Source: Equadaptatus sp045601305 (lineage in GTDB: Bacteria > Synergistota > Synergistia > Synergistales > Synergistaceae). From it: 28,945 bases of DNA. This document shows, piece after piece, positions 15,419-23,978 of the stretch (positions are counted from its first letter, which is position 1; each line of letters opens with the position of its first letter). The DNA is taken from contig JAZRZG010000114.1 in the NCBI GenBank assembly GCA_045601305.1, positions 1 to 28,945 of the forward strand, given 5' to 3'. A program made the translations under genes and the position numbers. The notes beneath the pieces are model-generated. The model was given only the letters and a program-made list of their open reading frames with translations. It searched no databases and was not told the origin of the DNA.

Positions 15419-17632
15419 CTCTCTGGTTGAATTTCTGAAATATTTTGCCGCAGGCTCTTCGGAACCTGCGTTTTCTTTGTTTTGGGCATTTCCTGTTTCT
15501 TCTTTAACTGCCTTTTCAAGCATTTTCAAAAATTCTTCAAGCTGCTTAAGTCCTTCTTTTCCTGACTTTTTAATTTTTATGAATTTACGCAGAATCCCGT
15601 CCATGTAGTAGTTTGTATCAAGAATACGCAGAGTGCCTTCTTCTATCCGCTCTTTCTGAATCTCGCTCAGCAGACGCGTTTCTGTCAGAAAATCGGGAAG
15701 TTTTTCTATATCCTCACCCTTATCTTTTGTATCGCCTTCTTCATCGGTGTTTATCTTGTGTTTTTCTTCGTCTTCTTCTGTATCGTCACGCTTTTTATCC
15801 ATCTTGTCCAGTGTTGATTCGTGTTTTGACTTTTTACTTTCAGGCATAGCAGGACTGTCTATTTCAGCAATCAGCATATTGTTTGTTTCCTGCACACTGA
15901 GTTCAGTGAGCAGACTTTCAAGGCTTGTTATCTGCGAAAGTCCGCGAAGCACGGCAGTTTCTTTCTGCGGCTCAATTCCGCCCGCGCGAACGTCAATTTC
16001 ACAGATTCCTGCCGCGTCTTTAGGCACAACAAGCGAAATTTTTCTGACAACTGGTTCTTTTCTCCACGGACGTATGGTCACTTCAAGTTTTATAATGTCA
16101 CCGGGCGAATAAAATTCCTTCTCGTCAATGATTTTAAGGCTGTCAATAAACGCAACTCGCGGAAGTATTGTCATAAGAGCTTCTATTTCTATTCCAAGCG
16201 GATTTATTTCCTCAAATTTATTGAGCGCGAAAATATCCGTAAGCTGTTTCATGGATTTTTCAATCGGTTCAAGCGCATTTTCGTTTGAGAAGAATATGTT
16301 TTTCCGTTCCCACGGTTCTTTCAGCCCTCCGCCGGTTACTTTATAGCGCAGCATAAGGGTGCCTTGTCCCTTCCTTGCCCATTCATTTTCAAGAATACTG
16401 AGCACGCCTTCCTGTCCGAGTTCAGGCGAAAGGAACGGGTCAACTATTGTTCTGAAACGTTTTGCTTTGACACGGTTATTGTCAAGGTCATGGAAGAGGA
16501 CATCATACGAAACACAGGGCGGCAGCTGACCGAAATAACCGCCTATTGCTTCAGGTCTGTCCTGTGTTATCATACCTGTTATATCACCGATACTTCCAAG
16601 TTTAAACGATTGTTCAAGGTTTGGGATAATACGGATAACGCTTGACTCGGTCAAAGGCATCGCGACTGAACCGCGTTTGAGCATAGGATGTCCGAAAGCA
16701 AGGAAACGCCCGTCCTTGTCAACCGCCGTCAGTGTGCCTATTCCGCCGAGTGTAATGTCTCCCCAGACAAGCACTGCACCCATAGAAGCGCCGGGCTGGA
16801 GGCGTTTGTCCAATCTTACGCCGTTTGCGGCTTCAGAGGCTGCCGCCAGCGGAATTATTGTCATGCCAAGTTTGTTTTCAAGCCGTTTCAGACTGCTTTC
16901 GTCCAGTCCATCCGACTGCAGGACAAGGCTGAGCGGTATTAACTTTGCATTTTTAATTTTGTTAATGTCAGACGACAACTCGTCATCGATGAGCAGAAAC
17001 GGCGGACGGACTGTATTTTCCTTAATTTCTTCAAAATCTTCAATAAGCACCGGAGGGAAAGGATCTCTGTCAGGAATATCCTGCAGTTTTAGTTCATCGC
17101 CTTCAAGCTTTATAAGCGTCTTAAGCGGTGTGCGATTATCTGCGGCAAGAAAATCTTTGTCATCAGGTTCGTCTGTTTTGATAAAGCTCGGAACAAAATC
17201 TGTCCAGTCCATACTGCGGCACATTTCTTCAATCGGAGTAACAAGTCCCAGACTCTTGTCCGCAAATGACCAGCCGTATGCAAAGGCACCAATCAGTTTT
17301 CCGTTCACATACACAGGAGAGCCGCTCATACCTGCGGCAGCTCCGCCTTCCTGCAACAGTTTTTTGTCCGTTATTTTTACAAGAATTAATTTTTTGGGCG
17401 AGGTTTTGCGTTCAATAACACCTTCAACAGTCAGTTTGTGCGTCGTTATTTTTTTGCCGCTGATAACGGTTTTGAGACAGCCTTTCATGCCTTTTCTGAC
17501 ATTTGAAACAGACATAACAGGCTCTGTCGGGACAAAACTTTTCTTTACCGCTGCCGCAGAACAGGAACAGGACAGTCCTCCAGCTAAAACAGCAGCTAAA
17601 ATTACCGCGATAATTTTTCTTATATGTTTCAT
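15398..17632 (-). CDS. Secreted SpoIVB-type (S55 family) serine peptidase domain protein
   Basis: 744 residues. A signal peptide occupies about 1-27 (KHIRKIIAVILAAVLAGG, then SCSCSAAA). The S55 hallmark GMSGSPVYVNG (101-111) with the serine nucleophile region is present, followed by GAFAYGW and a second conserved part with FLAFGHPMLKRGSVAMP. The middle to C-terminal region has Ig-like or PDZ-like strands (YSPGDIIKLEVTIRPW), then a very acidic, low-complexity run of Lys, Glu and Asp (about 610-665). In spore formers SpoIVB signals across a membrane; here no sporulation gene is nearby, and large exported S55 proteins of this type are known from Synergistota. The start is one base after the prfB stop (TAAAATG), so the two are coupled. 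Role in the envelope is inferred. Confidence 0.8.
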   Translation of the reverse strand: MKHIRKIIAVILAAVLAGGLSCSCSAAAVKKSFVPTEPVMSVSNVRKGMKGCLKTVISGKKITTHKLTVEGVIERKTSPKKLILVKITDKKLLQEGGAAAGMSGSPVYVNGKLIGAFAYGWSFADKSLGLVTPIEEMCRSMDWTDFVPSFIKTDEPDDKDFLAADNRTPLKTLIKLEGDELKLQDIPDRDPFPPVLIEDFEEIKENTVRPPFLLIDDELSSDINKIKNAKLIPLSLVLQSDGLDESSLKRLENKLGMTIIPLAAASEAANGVRLDKRLQPGASMGAVLVWGDITLGGIGTLTAVDKDGRFLAFGHPMLKRGSVAMPLTESSVIRIIPNLEQSFKLGSIGDITGMITQDRPEAIGGYFGQLPPCVSYDVLFHDLDNNRVKAKRFRTIVDPFLSPELGQEGVLSILENEWARKGQGTLMLRYKVTGGGLKEPWERKNIFFSNENALEPIEKSMKQLTDIFALNKFEEINPLGIEIEALMTILPRVAFIDSLKIIDEKEFYSPGDIIKLEVTIRPWRKEPVVRKISLVVPKDAAGICEIDVRAGGIEPQKETAVLRGLSQITSLESLLTELSVQETNNMLIAEIDSPAMPESKKSKHESTLDKMDKKRDDTEEDEEKHKINTDEEGDTKDKGEDIEKLPDFLTETRLLSEIQKERIEEGTLRILDTNYYMDGILRKFIKIKKSGKEGLKQLEEFLKMLEKAVKEETGNAQNKENAGSEEPAAKYFRNSTRELLKQQH

Positions 17633-17633
17633 T

Positions 17634-18756
17634 TTATTCCCTTTCCTGTTCTGTTTTTCCGATTTTCAAAAAGCGCAGCCAATTCATCAGCAGAGAATCG
17701 ATTTTCCCGTCGAGCACCGCGTCAACGTTTCCGACCTCAAAGGATGTCCTGTGGTCTTTAACAAGCTGAAACGGCTGCAGCGTATAGGAACGTATCTGAC
17801 TGCCCCACGCTATCACGCGTTTTTCGCCGTGCAGACTTTCAATCTGTTCCTGTTTTTCTCTCATCTGCTTTTCAAAAAGTTTGCCGCGGAGCAGCTGCAT
17901 TGCCGTTGCTCTGTTCATGTGCTGCGAACGCTCTGTCTGGCAGCTTACAATTATTCCTGTGGGGATATGGGTTATGCGAACGGCTGAATCTGTCATATTA
18001 ACATACTGTCCGCCGGCGCCGCTTGCGCGAAAGGTATCCATTTTCAGATCTTCCGGTCTGATTTCTATTTCTGCATCTTCTGGAAGCGCAGGCATTACTT
18101 CAACAGAAGCAAAACTGGTGTGGCGGCGTTTTGCAGTATCAAACGGCGAGATACGGACAAGCCGGTGTACTCCCTGCTCTCCTTTCAGATAACCGTAAGC
18201 ATAGTCACCTGAAATTGAGAAGGTAACGCTTTTTATTCCCGCTTCCTGATCAGGAAGTTCATCTATGATTTTAACCGAATATTTATGATCTTCAGCCCAG
18301 CGAACATACATTCTGTAAATCATTCCTGCCCAGTCCTGGGCATCCAGTCCGCCTGCTCCGGAATGTACTGTAACAATAGCGTCTCCGGCATCATATTCAC
18401 CGTCAAGAAGCACATAAATCTGATATTCGTCAATTTTTTCGGCAAGTGATTTTGCCCGTGCGAAAAATTCTTCAGACAATTCCGCGTCGTCAGTTTCATT
18501 CAGAAGTTCGTTCATTGTTTCAAGTTCTTCAATTTCATTTCTGACGCCGGAAATTTTTTCAAGCCGCGCTTCGATACGCGAAATTTCACGCGTTATGTCC
18601 TGAGCGCGTTCATAGTTCCAAAAATCTGCTGTTTCAGTTAATTTTCTAAGTTCAGCCGCCTTTTTCTCTGCTTGCGGCAGGTCAAAGGCTCTCACGCAGT
18701 TCATCAAACGATGAACGCAGGTTAGACATGACGGTTGATGCAGGAAGCATTACCAT
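17634..18756 (-). CDS. prfB: Peptide chain release factor 2, with programmed +1 frameshift
   Basis: Start at ATG 18756 (GGGAGGGG five bases upstream). The first 24 codons end in CTT TGA C at 18682-18687, the classical RF2 recoding site; shifting +1 at CTT skips base 18684 and continues from GAC at 18683 to the stop at 17634, giving 373 residues. RF2 features: SPF stop-codon reading motif (203-205), GGQ catalytic loop in SGAGGQYVN (248-250), and RRHTSF. RF2 ends translation at UGA and UAA and controls its own level, since scarce RF2 at the in-frame UGA favours the shift. The SD-like stimulator before CTT is only weak here (GAGAG). The gene is read together with the S55 peptidase gene. Confidence 0.95.
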
Positions 18757-18774
18757 GTTTACCCCTCCCTTTTG

Positions 18775-18820
18775 TTACACTTTACATTATACGCTCCGAC
18801 GATGTAAAATGAAAGTGTAA
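18775..18820. promoter_or_regulatory. Shared divergent promoter region of prfB and birA with an inverted repeat
   Basis: For prfB on the minus strand: TTTCAT (18809-18814), 17 bases, TATAAT (18786-18791). For birA on the plus strand: TTTACA (18781-18786), 18 bases, TAAAAT (18805-18810). Both lie within an imperfect inverted repeat, TTACACTTTACAT (18775-18787) against ATGTAAA-ATGA-AAGTGTAA (18802-18820). The two promoters overlap, so they should compete. The repeat does not have the orientation of the known BirA operator, so its regulator is unknown. Confidence 0.5.
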
Positions 18821-18833
18821 AGGCGATGATGAT

Positions 18834-19625
18834 TTGAGCGTAAAGTTCAGTTTGAATCTTGTAAAGAGATATCTAAACGCTGCCGGCTGCAACGGTCAGT
18901 GTTTCTTTTTTGATGAGATTGACTCTACGCAGAATGCTGCTAAGAAATATTTAAAAGAAACAGGCAGCGCAAATGCTGTTTTTGTAACAGACAATCAAAC
19001 AGCCGGATATGGAAGAAATGCGCGCGCATGGTTTTCAACTGCGCGCAAGTCGCTTGTCTTTTCACTGCTTGTCTCTCCTGTGCTTTACCCTGAAAAACTT
19101 CCTTTGGCAAATTACGCGGCAGGGCTTGCGGTGAAACAAGTACTTTTCAATCATAATATCCGTGCAGAACTCAAATGGCCGAACGATATACTTCTCAACG
19201 GCAGAAAATTATGCGGCATTTTTAGTGAGAGCGCTGCAGTTGACAATTCTCTGTTTTATCTTGTAACCGGCTTTGGGATTAACGTAAATCAGAACGCCGA
19301 AGATTTCCCGAACGAAATCAAAAATACCGCTGTATCACTTAAAATGGCTTGCAAAAAGGACTTCTGCCGTGAAAAACTTACGGCAGAAACAGTTGCCGAA
19401 TATCTGCGATTGCTGTCTCTGCTTGAAAGAAGTCCTGAAACTCTTTTAAATATCTATAAAGAAAACTGCTGCACTCTCGAAAAAACTGTTAAGGTAGTCT
19501 TGGACAACAGAGAAATTATCGGCACTGCCAAAGACATTGACGCTGACGGTTCAATTGTTATAAACAAAAACGGCGAAAAACTTTCGTTTTTCGCCGCAGA
19601 TATTGTCCACCTCAGAAACGCTTAA
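18834..19625 (+). CDS. birA: Biotin--[acetyl-CoA-carboxylase] ligase (monofunctional BirA)
   Basis: 263 residues. The catalytic domain shows DEIDSTQ (27-33), the biotinyl-AMP loop GYGRNARAW (58-66) and KWPND (114-118), ending with a C-terminal SH3-like domain (about 215-263). It activates biotin with ATP and attaches it to carrier proteins such as biotin carboxyl carrier protein. The N-terminal DNA-binding winged helix of E. coli BirA is absent, so it is not expected to repress biotin genes. A TTG start is chosen since the two upstream ATGs run straight into a stop; an AAAGG lies about 10 bases upstream. Its stop overlaps that of the convergent permease gene (TTAA at 19622-19625). Confidence 0.92.
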   Translation: MSVKFSLNLVKRYLNAAGCNGQCFFFDEIDSTQNAAKKYLKETGSANAVFVTDNQTAGYGRNARAWFSTARKSLVFSLLVSPVLYPEKLPLANYAAGLAVKQVLFNHNIRAELKWPNDILLNGRKLCGIFSESAAVDNSLFYLVTGFGINVNQNAEDFPNEIKNTAVSLKMACKKDFCREKLTAETVAEYLRLLSLLERSPETLLNIYKENCCTLEKTVKVVLDNREIIGTAKDIDADGSIVINKNGEKLSFFAADIVHLRNA

Positions 19626-20758
19626 CCAAGTTTGTTTGCCCTTTGGCAAAGTTTGATTCCCATGATCGCAAAAACTATATTGGCAAGCCACGCGGAAAGT
19701 ACCGCAGGAATAATTCCCGCTTCGCCCATAGAACGGGCGAAGGACATAATTACGTAATATATAAAAACAATTATTGCGCAAAGTCCTACACCCCTGCTTG
19801 AATTTGTACGCTGCGGACGGCTGCCGAGCGCTGCCCCCACCATAGCCAGAACAACACATGCCCACGGAATAGCTATTCTGAAATGAAGGGCTACCCACAA
19901 TTTCGCAGCGTCTTCACCCATTTTATATTTTGTCTGTATCAGCCTGTATAACTCCGGTATGCCCATTTGATCGGGATTTTCAGAGCTGTGTTTCAGTTCC
20001 GCCGGATTAAGATTCAAATTAAGCTGCTGTTTGTCAAAGTTAAAAAGCGGGGCTGCTTTAATATCATCAGATACTTCATACACGTTTCCGTTATATATCC
20101 ACCAGCTTCCGTCCTTCCATTCGCCTTTTTCAGCGCTTGTAAGCCTTGCAAGTTTCCCCCCCTCATATTCGTGAATGCGAATTTCTTCCATTTCACCGCT
20201 TCCGACAGCCATCTTGTTGATATAAAGAACCCGTTTAAGTTCATTGTCTTCTTCCTGTTTGATAAAAACTTTTTCTTTGATAAGCACCGGAGATTTTTTC
20301 AGCACCTCGTACATCATAACATTTCCGGCGGCTTTTTCGCTGACAGGAACAAGTGTCTCGTTAAAAAACATTGCAGCACAGGAAACAAGAACAGAAACAA
20401 GCATAACAGATTTTATAATTCTGCCGAAAGAGAGTCCTGCTGATTTCAACGCTACAAGTTCAGAATTTGCAGACATAGTGCTAAACCCAATCAACGCCGC
20501 AAGCAGACAACTCATAGGAATCGTAAGCGCCATAAGGGCAGGGAGACTGTAAAGAAACAGCCGCAGTACAATGGCTATCGAAACTCCGCGTTCAATAATC
20601 AGTTCCGCAAGCCTAAAGAGAAGTCCGCCTGCCACAAGTATTGTGGTAAATACCATAATTCCGAACAAAAACGGACCCGAAAGTTCGCCGAGTACGAATT
20701 TGTCCAAGGCGCCTATTCTAAAAAATTCTTTCACCCTTACAAAGAAACTTTTTTTCAT
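19622..20758 (-). CDS. LptF/LptG-family LPS export permease (YjgP/YjgQ)
   Basis: 378 residues, the usual length. Three membrane helices near the N-terminus (about 27-50, 60-90, 112-134) and three near the C-terminus (about 290-365) flank a periplasmic beta-jellyroll domain (about 160-270), which is the LptF/G plan. Conserved LSGPF, SANSELVALKSAGLS and NETLVP are all visible. With LptB these permeases pull lipopolysaccharide out of the inner membrane and pass it to LptC/LptA. Only one copy is present here although the transporter usually needs an F and a G subunit, so the partner is elsewhere or the protein forms a homodimer. The ATG directly follows the kdsC stop with no gap. Confidence 0.88.
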   Translation of the reverse strand: MKKSFFVRVKEFFRIGALDKFVLGELSGPFLFGIMVFTTILVAGGLLFRLAELIIERGVSIAIVLRLFLYSLPALMALTIPMSCLLAALIGFSTMSANSELVALKSAGLSFGRIIKSVMLVSVLVSCAAMFFNETLVPVSEKAAGNVMMYEVLKKSPVLIKEKVFIKQEEDNELKRVLYINKMAVGSGEMEEIRIHEYEGGKLARLTSAEKGEWKDGSWWIYNGNVYEVSDDIKAAPLFNFDKQQLNLNLNPAELKHSSENPDQMGIPELYRLIQTKYKMGEDAAKLWVALHFRIAIPWACVVLAMVGAALGSRPQRTNSSRGVGLCAIIVFIYYVIMSFARSMGEAGIIPAVLSAWLANIVFAIMGIKLCQRANKLG

Positions 20759-21235
20759 TTACTGTTTTTCTCTTTCATTAAAGTCAAGAATTTTGTCCGC
20801 CATCTCTCTTACCGCGCCAAAACCTCCGTCAAATGCTGAAATCCAGTCAGCGGCTTCCTTTGCAGGACAACTTGCGTCTGCCGGAGTCATGCCGAGTTTT
20901 GACCATGAAAGACACTCTGTATCAGGAATATCATCTCCGGCATACGCAATTTCTTCCCGTGCAATATTCCATTTCGCTGCAAGTTCTTTCAAATCATGCA
21001 GCTTGTGCTGCGTGCCGTTAATGCAAGCGTCAATTTTGAGATTATCCGCGCGTTGCTGCGTTGCCGCTGAATATCGTCCGCTGATAAAGGCAATTTTTAT
21101 ACCTGCATTTTTAAGCATAACTATACCATAACCGTCACGCACTGAAAAACGCTTTAATTCTCCGCCTTTTCCGTCCATGTAAACACCGTCATCAGTCAGC
21201 GTACCGTCTATATCCAGTGCAAAAAGCTTAATCAA
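20759..21235 (-). CDS. kdsC: KdsC-type 3-deoxy-D-manno-octulosonate 8-phosphate phosphatase
   Basis: 158 residues. HAD phosphatase motifs without a cap domain: DIDGTLTDD with Asp8 and Asp10, FISGR (50-54), and GDDIPD (100-105), followed by the family's GGFGAVRE near the end. KdsC removes phosphate from KDO-8-phosphate, a step in making the KDO of the LPS inner core, and works as a tetramer. Start is a TTG two bases after the lpxA stop; GAGG seven bases before it is inside lpxA. Its place between lpxA and an LPS permease strongly supports KDO rather than sialic acid or another HAD role. Confidence 0.9.
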   Translation of the reverse strand: MIKLFALDIDGTLTDDGVYMDGKGGELKRFSVRDGYGIVMLKNAGIKIAFISGRYSAATQQRADNLKIDACINGTQHKLHDLKELAAKWNIAREEIAYAGDDIPDTECLSWSKLGMTPADASCPAKEAADWISAFDGGFGAVREMADKILDFNEREKQ

Positions 21236-21237
21236 GA

Positions 21238-22044
21238 CTATGCCTCTTTCTTGCCCGCAACTTTAATTTTCTGCGCAAAACCGCGCGTAGCATTAGCGGC
21301 AAACTCAAGGATTTCTTTTGCTTCGGGCATTTCCCCATATTGTTTTTTAACTTCAGCAAGCCCCTCGCGTACTGTGAGATGCGCCCCGTAAATAAGCTTA
21401 TACATACGGCGTATTGCAATGCGCTGCGACTCTTCAAATCCTCTGCGATGAAGTCCTACCTTATTTATATCATAAACTTTAATAGGATCACCTGATGCAA
21501 GACAGTACGGCGGTATATCCTGCACAACACGCGACATGGCGCCTATCATACAATATTTTCCGATATGCACAAACTGATGAAAACCGCTCATGCCGCCTAT
21601 AACTGCGAAATCATCAATATGCACGTGTCCTGCTATGCCTGTTTTATTGGCAATCGTAACGTAGTTTCCTACAACTACATTGTGTGCAATATGTACACTT
21701 TCCATAAGCAGATTATTGTTTCCGATTATTGTACTGTTTCCTTCTCCGGCAGCACGGTGAACCGTAACATATTCACGACAGGTAACATTATCTCCGATTA
21801 CAGTGTACGATGTTTCTCCTTTAAAACTGTAATCCTGAGGAATGGCGCCTATGTTGGCATGTTCCATAATCAGGCAGTTTTTGCCCAATGCAGTGTAATC
21901 ACAGATATGTACAAACGGTTTCAGTTCCGTGCCTTCGCCTATTTTAACTTTCGAGTCAACTATACAGTAAGGACCAACTGTAACCCCGTCCGCTATTTCA
22001 GCCTCTTTTGAAACAATAGCTGTAGGATGAATATTTAAGCTCAT
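21238..22044 (-). CDS. lpxA: UDP-N-acetylglucosamine acyltransferase LpxA
   Basis: 268 residues. Left-handed beta-helix of hexapeptide repeats from about residue 5 to 190, then a helical C-terminus. Family signatures are PQDYSFKGE (69-77), CREYVTVHRA (89-98) and HIAHNVVVGN with the catalytic His121, plus GGMSGFHQFVHIG. It is the first step of lipid A synthesis, moving an R-3-hydroxyacyl chain from acyl-carrier protein to the 3-OH of UDP-GlcNAc. It lies 19 bases downstream of lpxC and 2 bases before kdsC. No fabZ lies between lpxC and lpxA, unlike the order in many other diderms. Confidence 0.95.
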   Translation of the reverse strand: MSLNIHPTAIVSKEAEIADGVTVGPYCIVDSKVKIGEGTELKPFVHICDYTALGKNCLIMEHANIGAIPQDYSFKGETSYTVIGDNVTCREYVTVHRAAGEGNSTIIGNNNLLMESVHIAHNVVVGNYVTIANKTGIAGHVHIDDFAVIGGMSGFHQFVHIGKYCMIGAMSRVVQDIPPYCLASGDPIKVYDINKVGLHRRGFEESQRIAIRRMYKLIYGAHLTVREGLAEVKKQYGEMPEAKEILEFAANATRGFAQKIKVAGKKEA

Positions 22045-22063
22045 ACTATCACCTGCTTATCCG

Positions 22064-22882
22064 TTAATCCGCTATAATCAAACGTTTCAATTTCTCAACA
22101 AGCCTGTCATGCACAGCGTGACCAGCACAAACAGCAACGTAATGTGCCACAGGTATCCTTCCAAGCAGCGTAAGGTCTCCCATCAGGTCAAGAACCTTAT
22201 GTGTTGCACATTCAAGAGGCATACGCAGACCTTCTTCATTAAGAAGCCTGTCCTGTGCAAAAACCATGGCACAGTCGAGCGAACCTCCGCGTGCCAGACC
22301 GTTTGCTTTCAGATAATCAAGTTCCGCCGTGAGACAGAAGGTTCTTGCTTTTGAAATTATATCAAAAAAAGTCTGCTCGTTGATCTCATAACTGACCTTC
22401 TGAACCGCTATCGGAGTTTCGCTGTAATCAATCACGTAAGTAATTCTGAGTTTGTCCGAAGGCATTGCAAATACGCAGCGATTACCTTCATCAACACATA
22501 CAGGTACAGAAACAGCAGGAAATTTTGTATCTTTCTCTCCGATAAAACCCGTGTCTCTAATTGCCTGCGCAAACATTACAGCGCTGCCGTCAAAAATAGG
22601 AATTTCACCGCCAAAGGACTCAATAAGCAGATTGTCCACACCCATACCTGAAATTGCAGCAAGCATGTGCTCTGCCGTTCTGATTTTTGTTCCATCGGGA
22701 AACACAAAACCGGTCAGACGCTGATCTTCTTCAACTACTGCTTCAGATATTTTATAAATGCCGTTTTTTGTTTTAAAACAAATCCCATTACCTTCAGAGG
22801 GGTAAAAAACAACTCTGCACTCTGCTCCTGAATGTAAGCCGACACCTTCAAACGTCAGTTCTTTTGCGACTGTTCTGCTCAT
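22064..22882 (-). CDS. lpxC: UDP-3-O-acyl-GlcNAc deacetylase LpxC
   Basis: 272 residues, slightly shorter than E. coli LpxC (305), without the C-terminal FabZ fusion seen in some phyla. Zinc ligands are His72 (TAEHMLAAI), His228 and Asp232 (THKVLDLMGD), and the general acid/base His255 lies in AGHAVHD; the PIFDGS segment (95-100) is also present. It catalyses the committed step of lipid A synthesis. The ATG overlaps the lpxD stop by one base (TAATG), so it is coupled. Confidence 0.95.
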   Translation of the reverse strand: MSRTVAKELTFEGVGLHSGAECRVVFYPSEGNGICFKTKNGIYKISEAVVEEDQRLTGFVFPDGTKIRTAEHMLAAISGMGVDNLLIESFGGEIPIFDGSAVMFAQAIRDTGFIGEKDTKFPAVSVPVCVDEGNRCVFAMPSDKLRITYVIDYSETPIAVQKVSYEINEQTFFDIISKARTFCLTAELDYLKANGLARGGSLDCAMVFAQDRLLNEEGLRMPLECATHKVLDLMGDLTLLGRIPVAHYVAVCAGHAVHDRLVEKLKRLIIAD

Positions 22883-23916
22883 TATGCTTTTTCCTCAAGT
22901 TTCCTTACAGCTTTTGAAAGTTCACGAACCTCTTTCGCGATTTCAGGCAGCCGCGCAACAGTTGCCTGTATACGCATATCATGTCTATGCTCTCTTGCAG
23001 GGAACCCGGAAACCACAGAGCCTGCCGGAATATCAGCAGCAACTCCTGCACGACCTGCAACTGTGCATCCGTCGCCGATAGTCGCGTGATTTGCAATTCC
23101 TGACTGCGCAGCCATGGTAACTCCGCTGCCGATTGTAGAGCTTCCGGCGATACCGCTCTGCGCAACAACTATTGTAAAATCGCCAATCACAGCGTTGTGC
23201 CCAACTTTGACAAGAGCATCAATTTTTGTGCCGCGTCCAATGCGTGTTTCACCAAACGTTGCTTTGTCAATGCAGGTATTGCAGCCTATTTCCGCGTCAT
23301 CTTTAATAACGACAGTACCAATCTGTGGTATTCGGAGAATACCGACCTTTGGATCAGGCATAAAACCGAACCCGTCACAGCCTATTATTGCGTTTGCGTG
23401 AAAAATACAACGATTGCCGACAGCAATACCGTCATAAAAAATTACCCCTGGTTCAAGCAGACAGTTATCACCTACGGTAACATCTGTACCAATCCAGTCT
23501 GAACCTTCAAGCACACAGTTATCACCTATTTTGGCTCCGGCAGAGATAACACAATTAGGACCAATGTAAATATTTTTCCCAAGTTTGGCATCAGGATCAA
23601 CAAATGCAGTAGGATGAATTCCTGACTGTTTAGTTTTTTTTGTCATTTTTTCTATATAAATAAGCAGTAACGTCAAAGCCTTGCGCGGATCATCAACTTC
23701 TATACCGCTGCAGCCATCCGGAATCCAACCGTTTTTTGTAAGCAGCACAGTTTCCGGTTTAACCTGTGAAACAAATTTCTTTTCCCACAGAGGAACAATA
23801 GCGCCGCTGACAAAATCCTGTGCACGCACTATACACGAAACCTTATAATTCCCGTCACCGACGACATTTCCTCCGACAAGAGCCGCCATTTCATTCAATG
23901 TTATTTCAAATGCCAT
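22882..23916 (-). CDS. lpxD: UDP-3-O-(acyl)-glucosamine N-acyltransferase LpxD
   Basis: 344 residues. An N-terminal uridine-binding domain (1 to about 100) precedes a hexapeptide beta-helix (100-310) with HPTAFVDPDAKLG, GCDGFGF (179-185) and the catalytic His240 in KVGHNAVIGD, followed by a C-terminal helix. It adds the second acyl chain to UDP-3-O-acyl-glucosamine in lipid A synthesis. Ribosome binding site AGGGGAA six bases before the ATG. It lies 62 bases after bamA, with a hairpin at 23937-23961 between them. Confidence 0.95.
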   Translation of the reverse strand: MAFEITLNEMAALVGGNVVGDGNYKVSCIVRAQDFVSGAIVPLWEKKFVSQVKPETVLLTKNGWIPDGCSGIEVDDPRKALTLLLIYIEKMTKKTKQSGIHPTAFVDPDAKLGKNIYIGPNCVISAGAKIGDNCVLEGSDWIGTDVTVGDNCLLEPGVIFYDGIAVGNRCIFHANAIIGCDGFGFMPDPKVGILRIPQIGTVVIKDDAEIGCNTCIDKATFGETRIGRGTKIDALVKVGHNAVIGDFTIVVAQSGIAGSSTIGSGVTMAAQSGIANHATIGDGCTVAGRAGVAADIPAGSVVSGFPAREHRHDMRIQATVARLPEIAKEVRELSKAVRKLEEKA

Positions 23917-23936
23917 GTAAATTTCCCCTATGAAGA

Positions 23937-23961
23937 AAGGCTGCGGTTAAGCCGCAGCCTT
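23937..23961 (-). terminator. Hairpin between bamA and lpxD (partial terminator)
   Basis: Ten-base GC-rich arms AAGGCTGCGG (23937-23946) and CCGCAGCCTT (23952-23961) with a 5-base loop. On the minus strand it is followed by TTCTTCA, a poor T run, so leaky termination or mRNA protection is likelier than a full stop, letting bamA be expressed above the lpx genes. Confidence 0.6.
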
Positions 23962-23978
23962 GTAGTACATTTCAGATG

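Noticed and set aside
16677..17987. Long plus-strand open frame of 436 codons
   Set aside because: It runs antisense to the S55 peptidase and prfB genes, has Ser/Pro-rich composition typical of antisense reading, and has no recognisable domain.
18775..18820. BirA operator between prfB and birA
   Set aside because: The half sites are in the opposite orientation to the known TTGTAAAC...GTTTACAA box, and this BirA lacks the DNA-binding domain.
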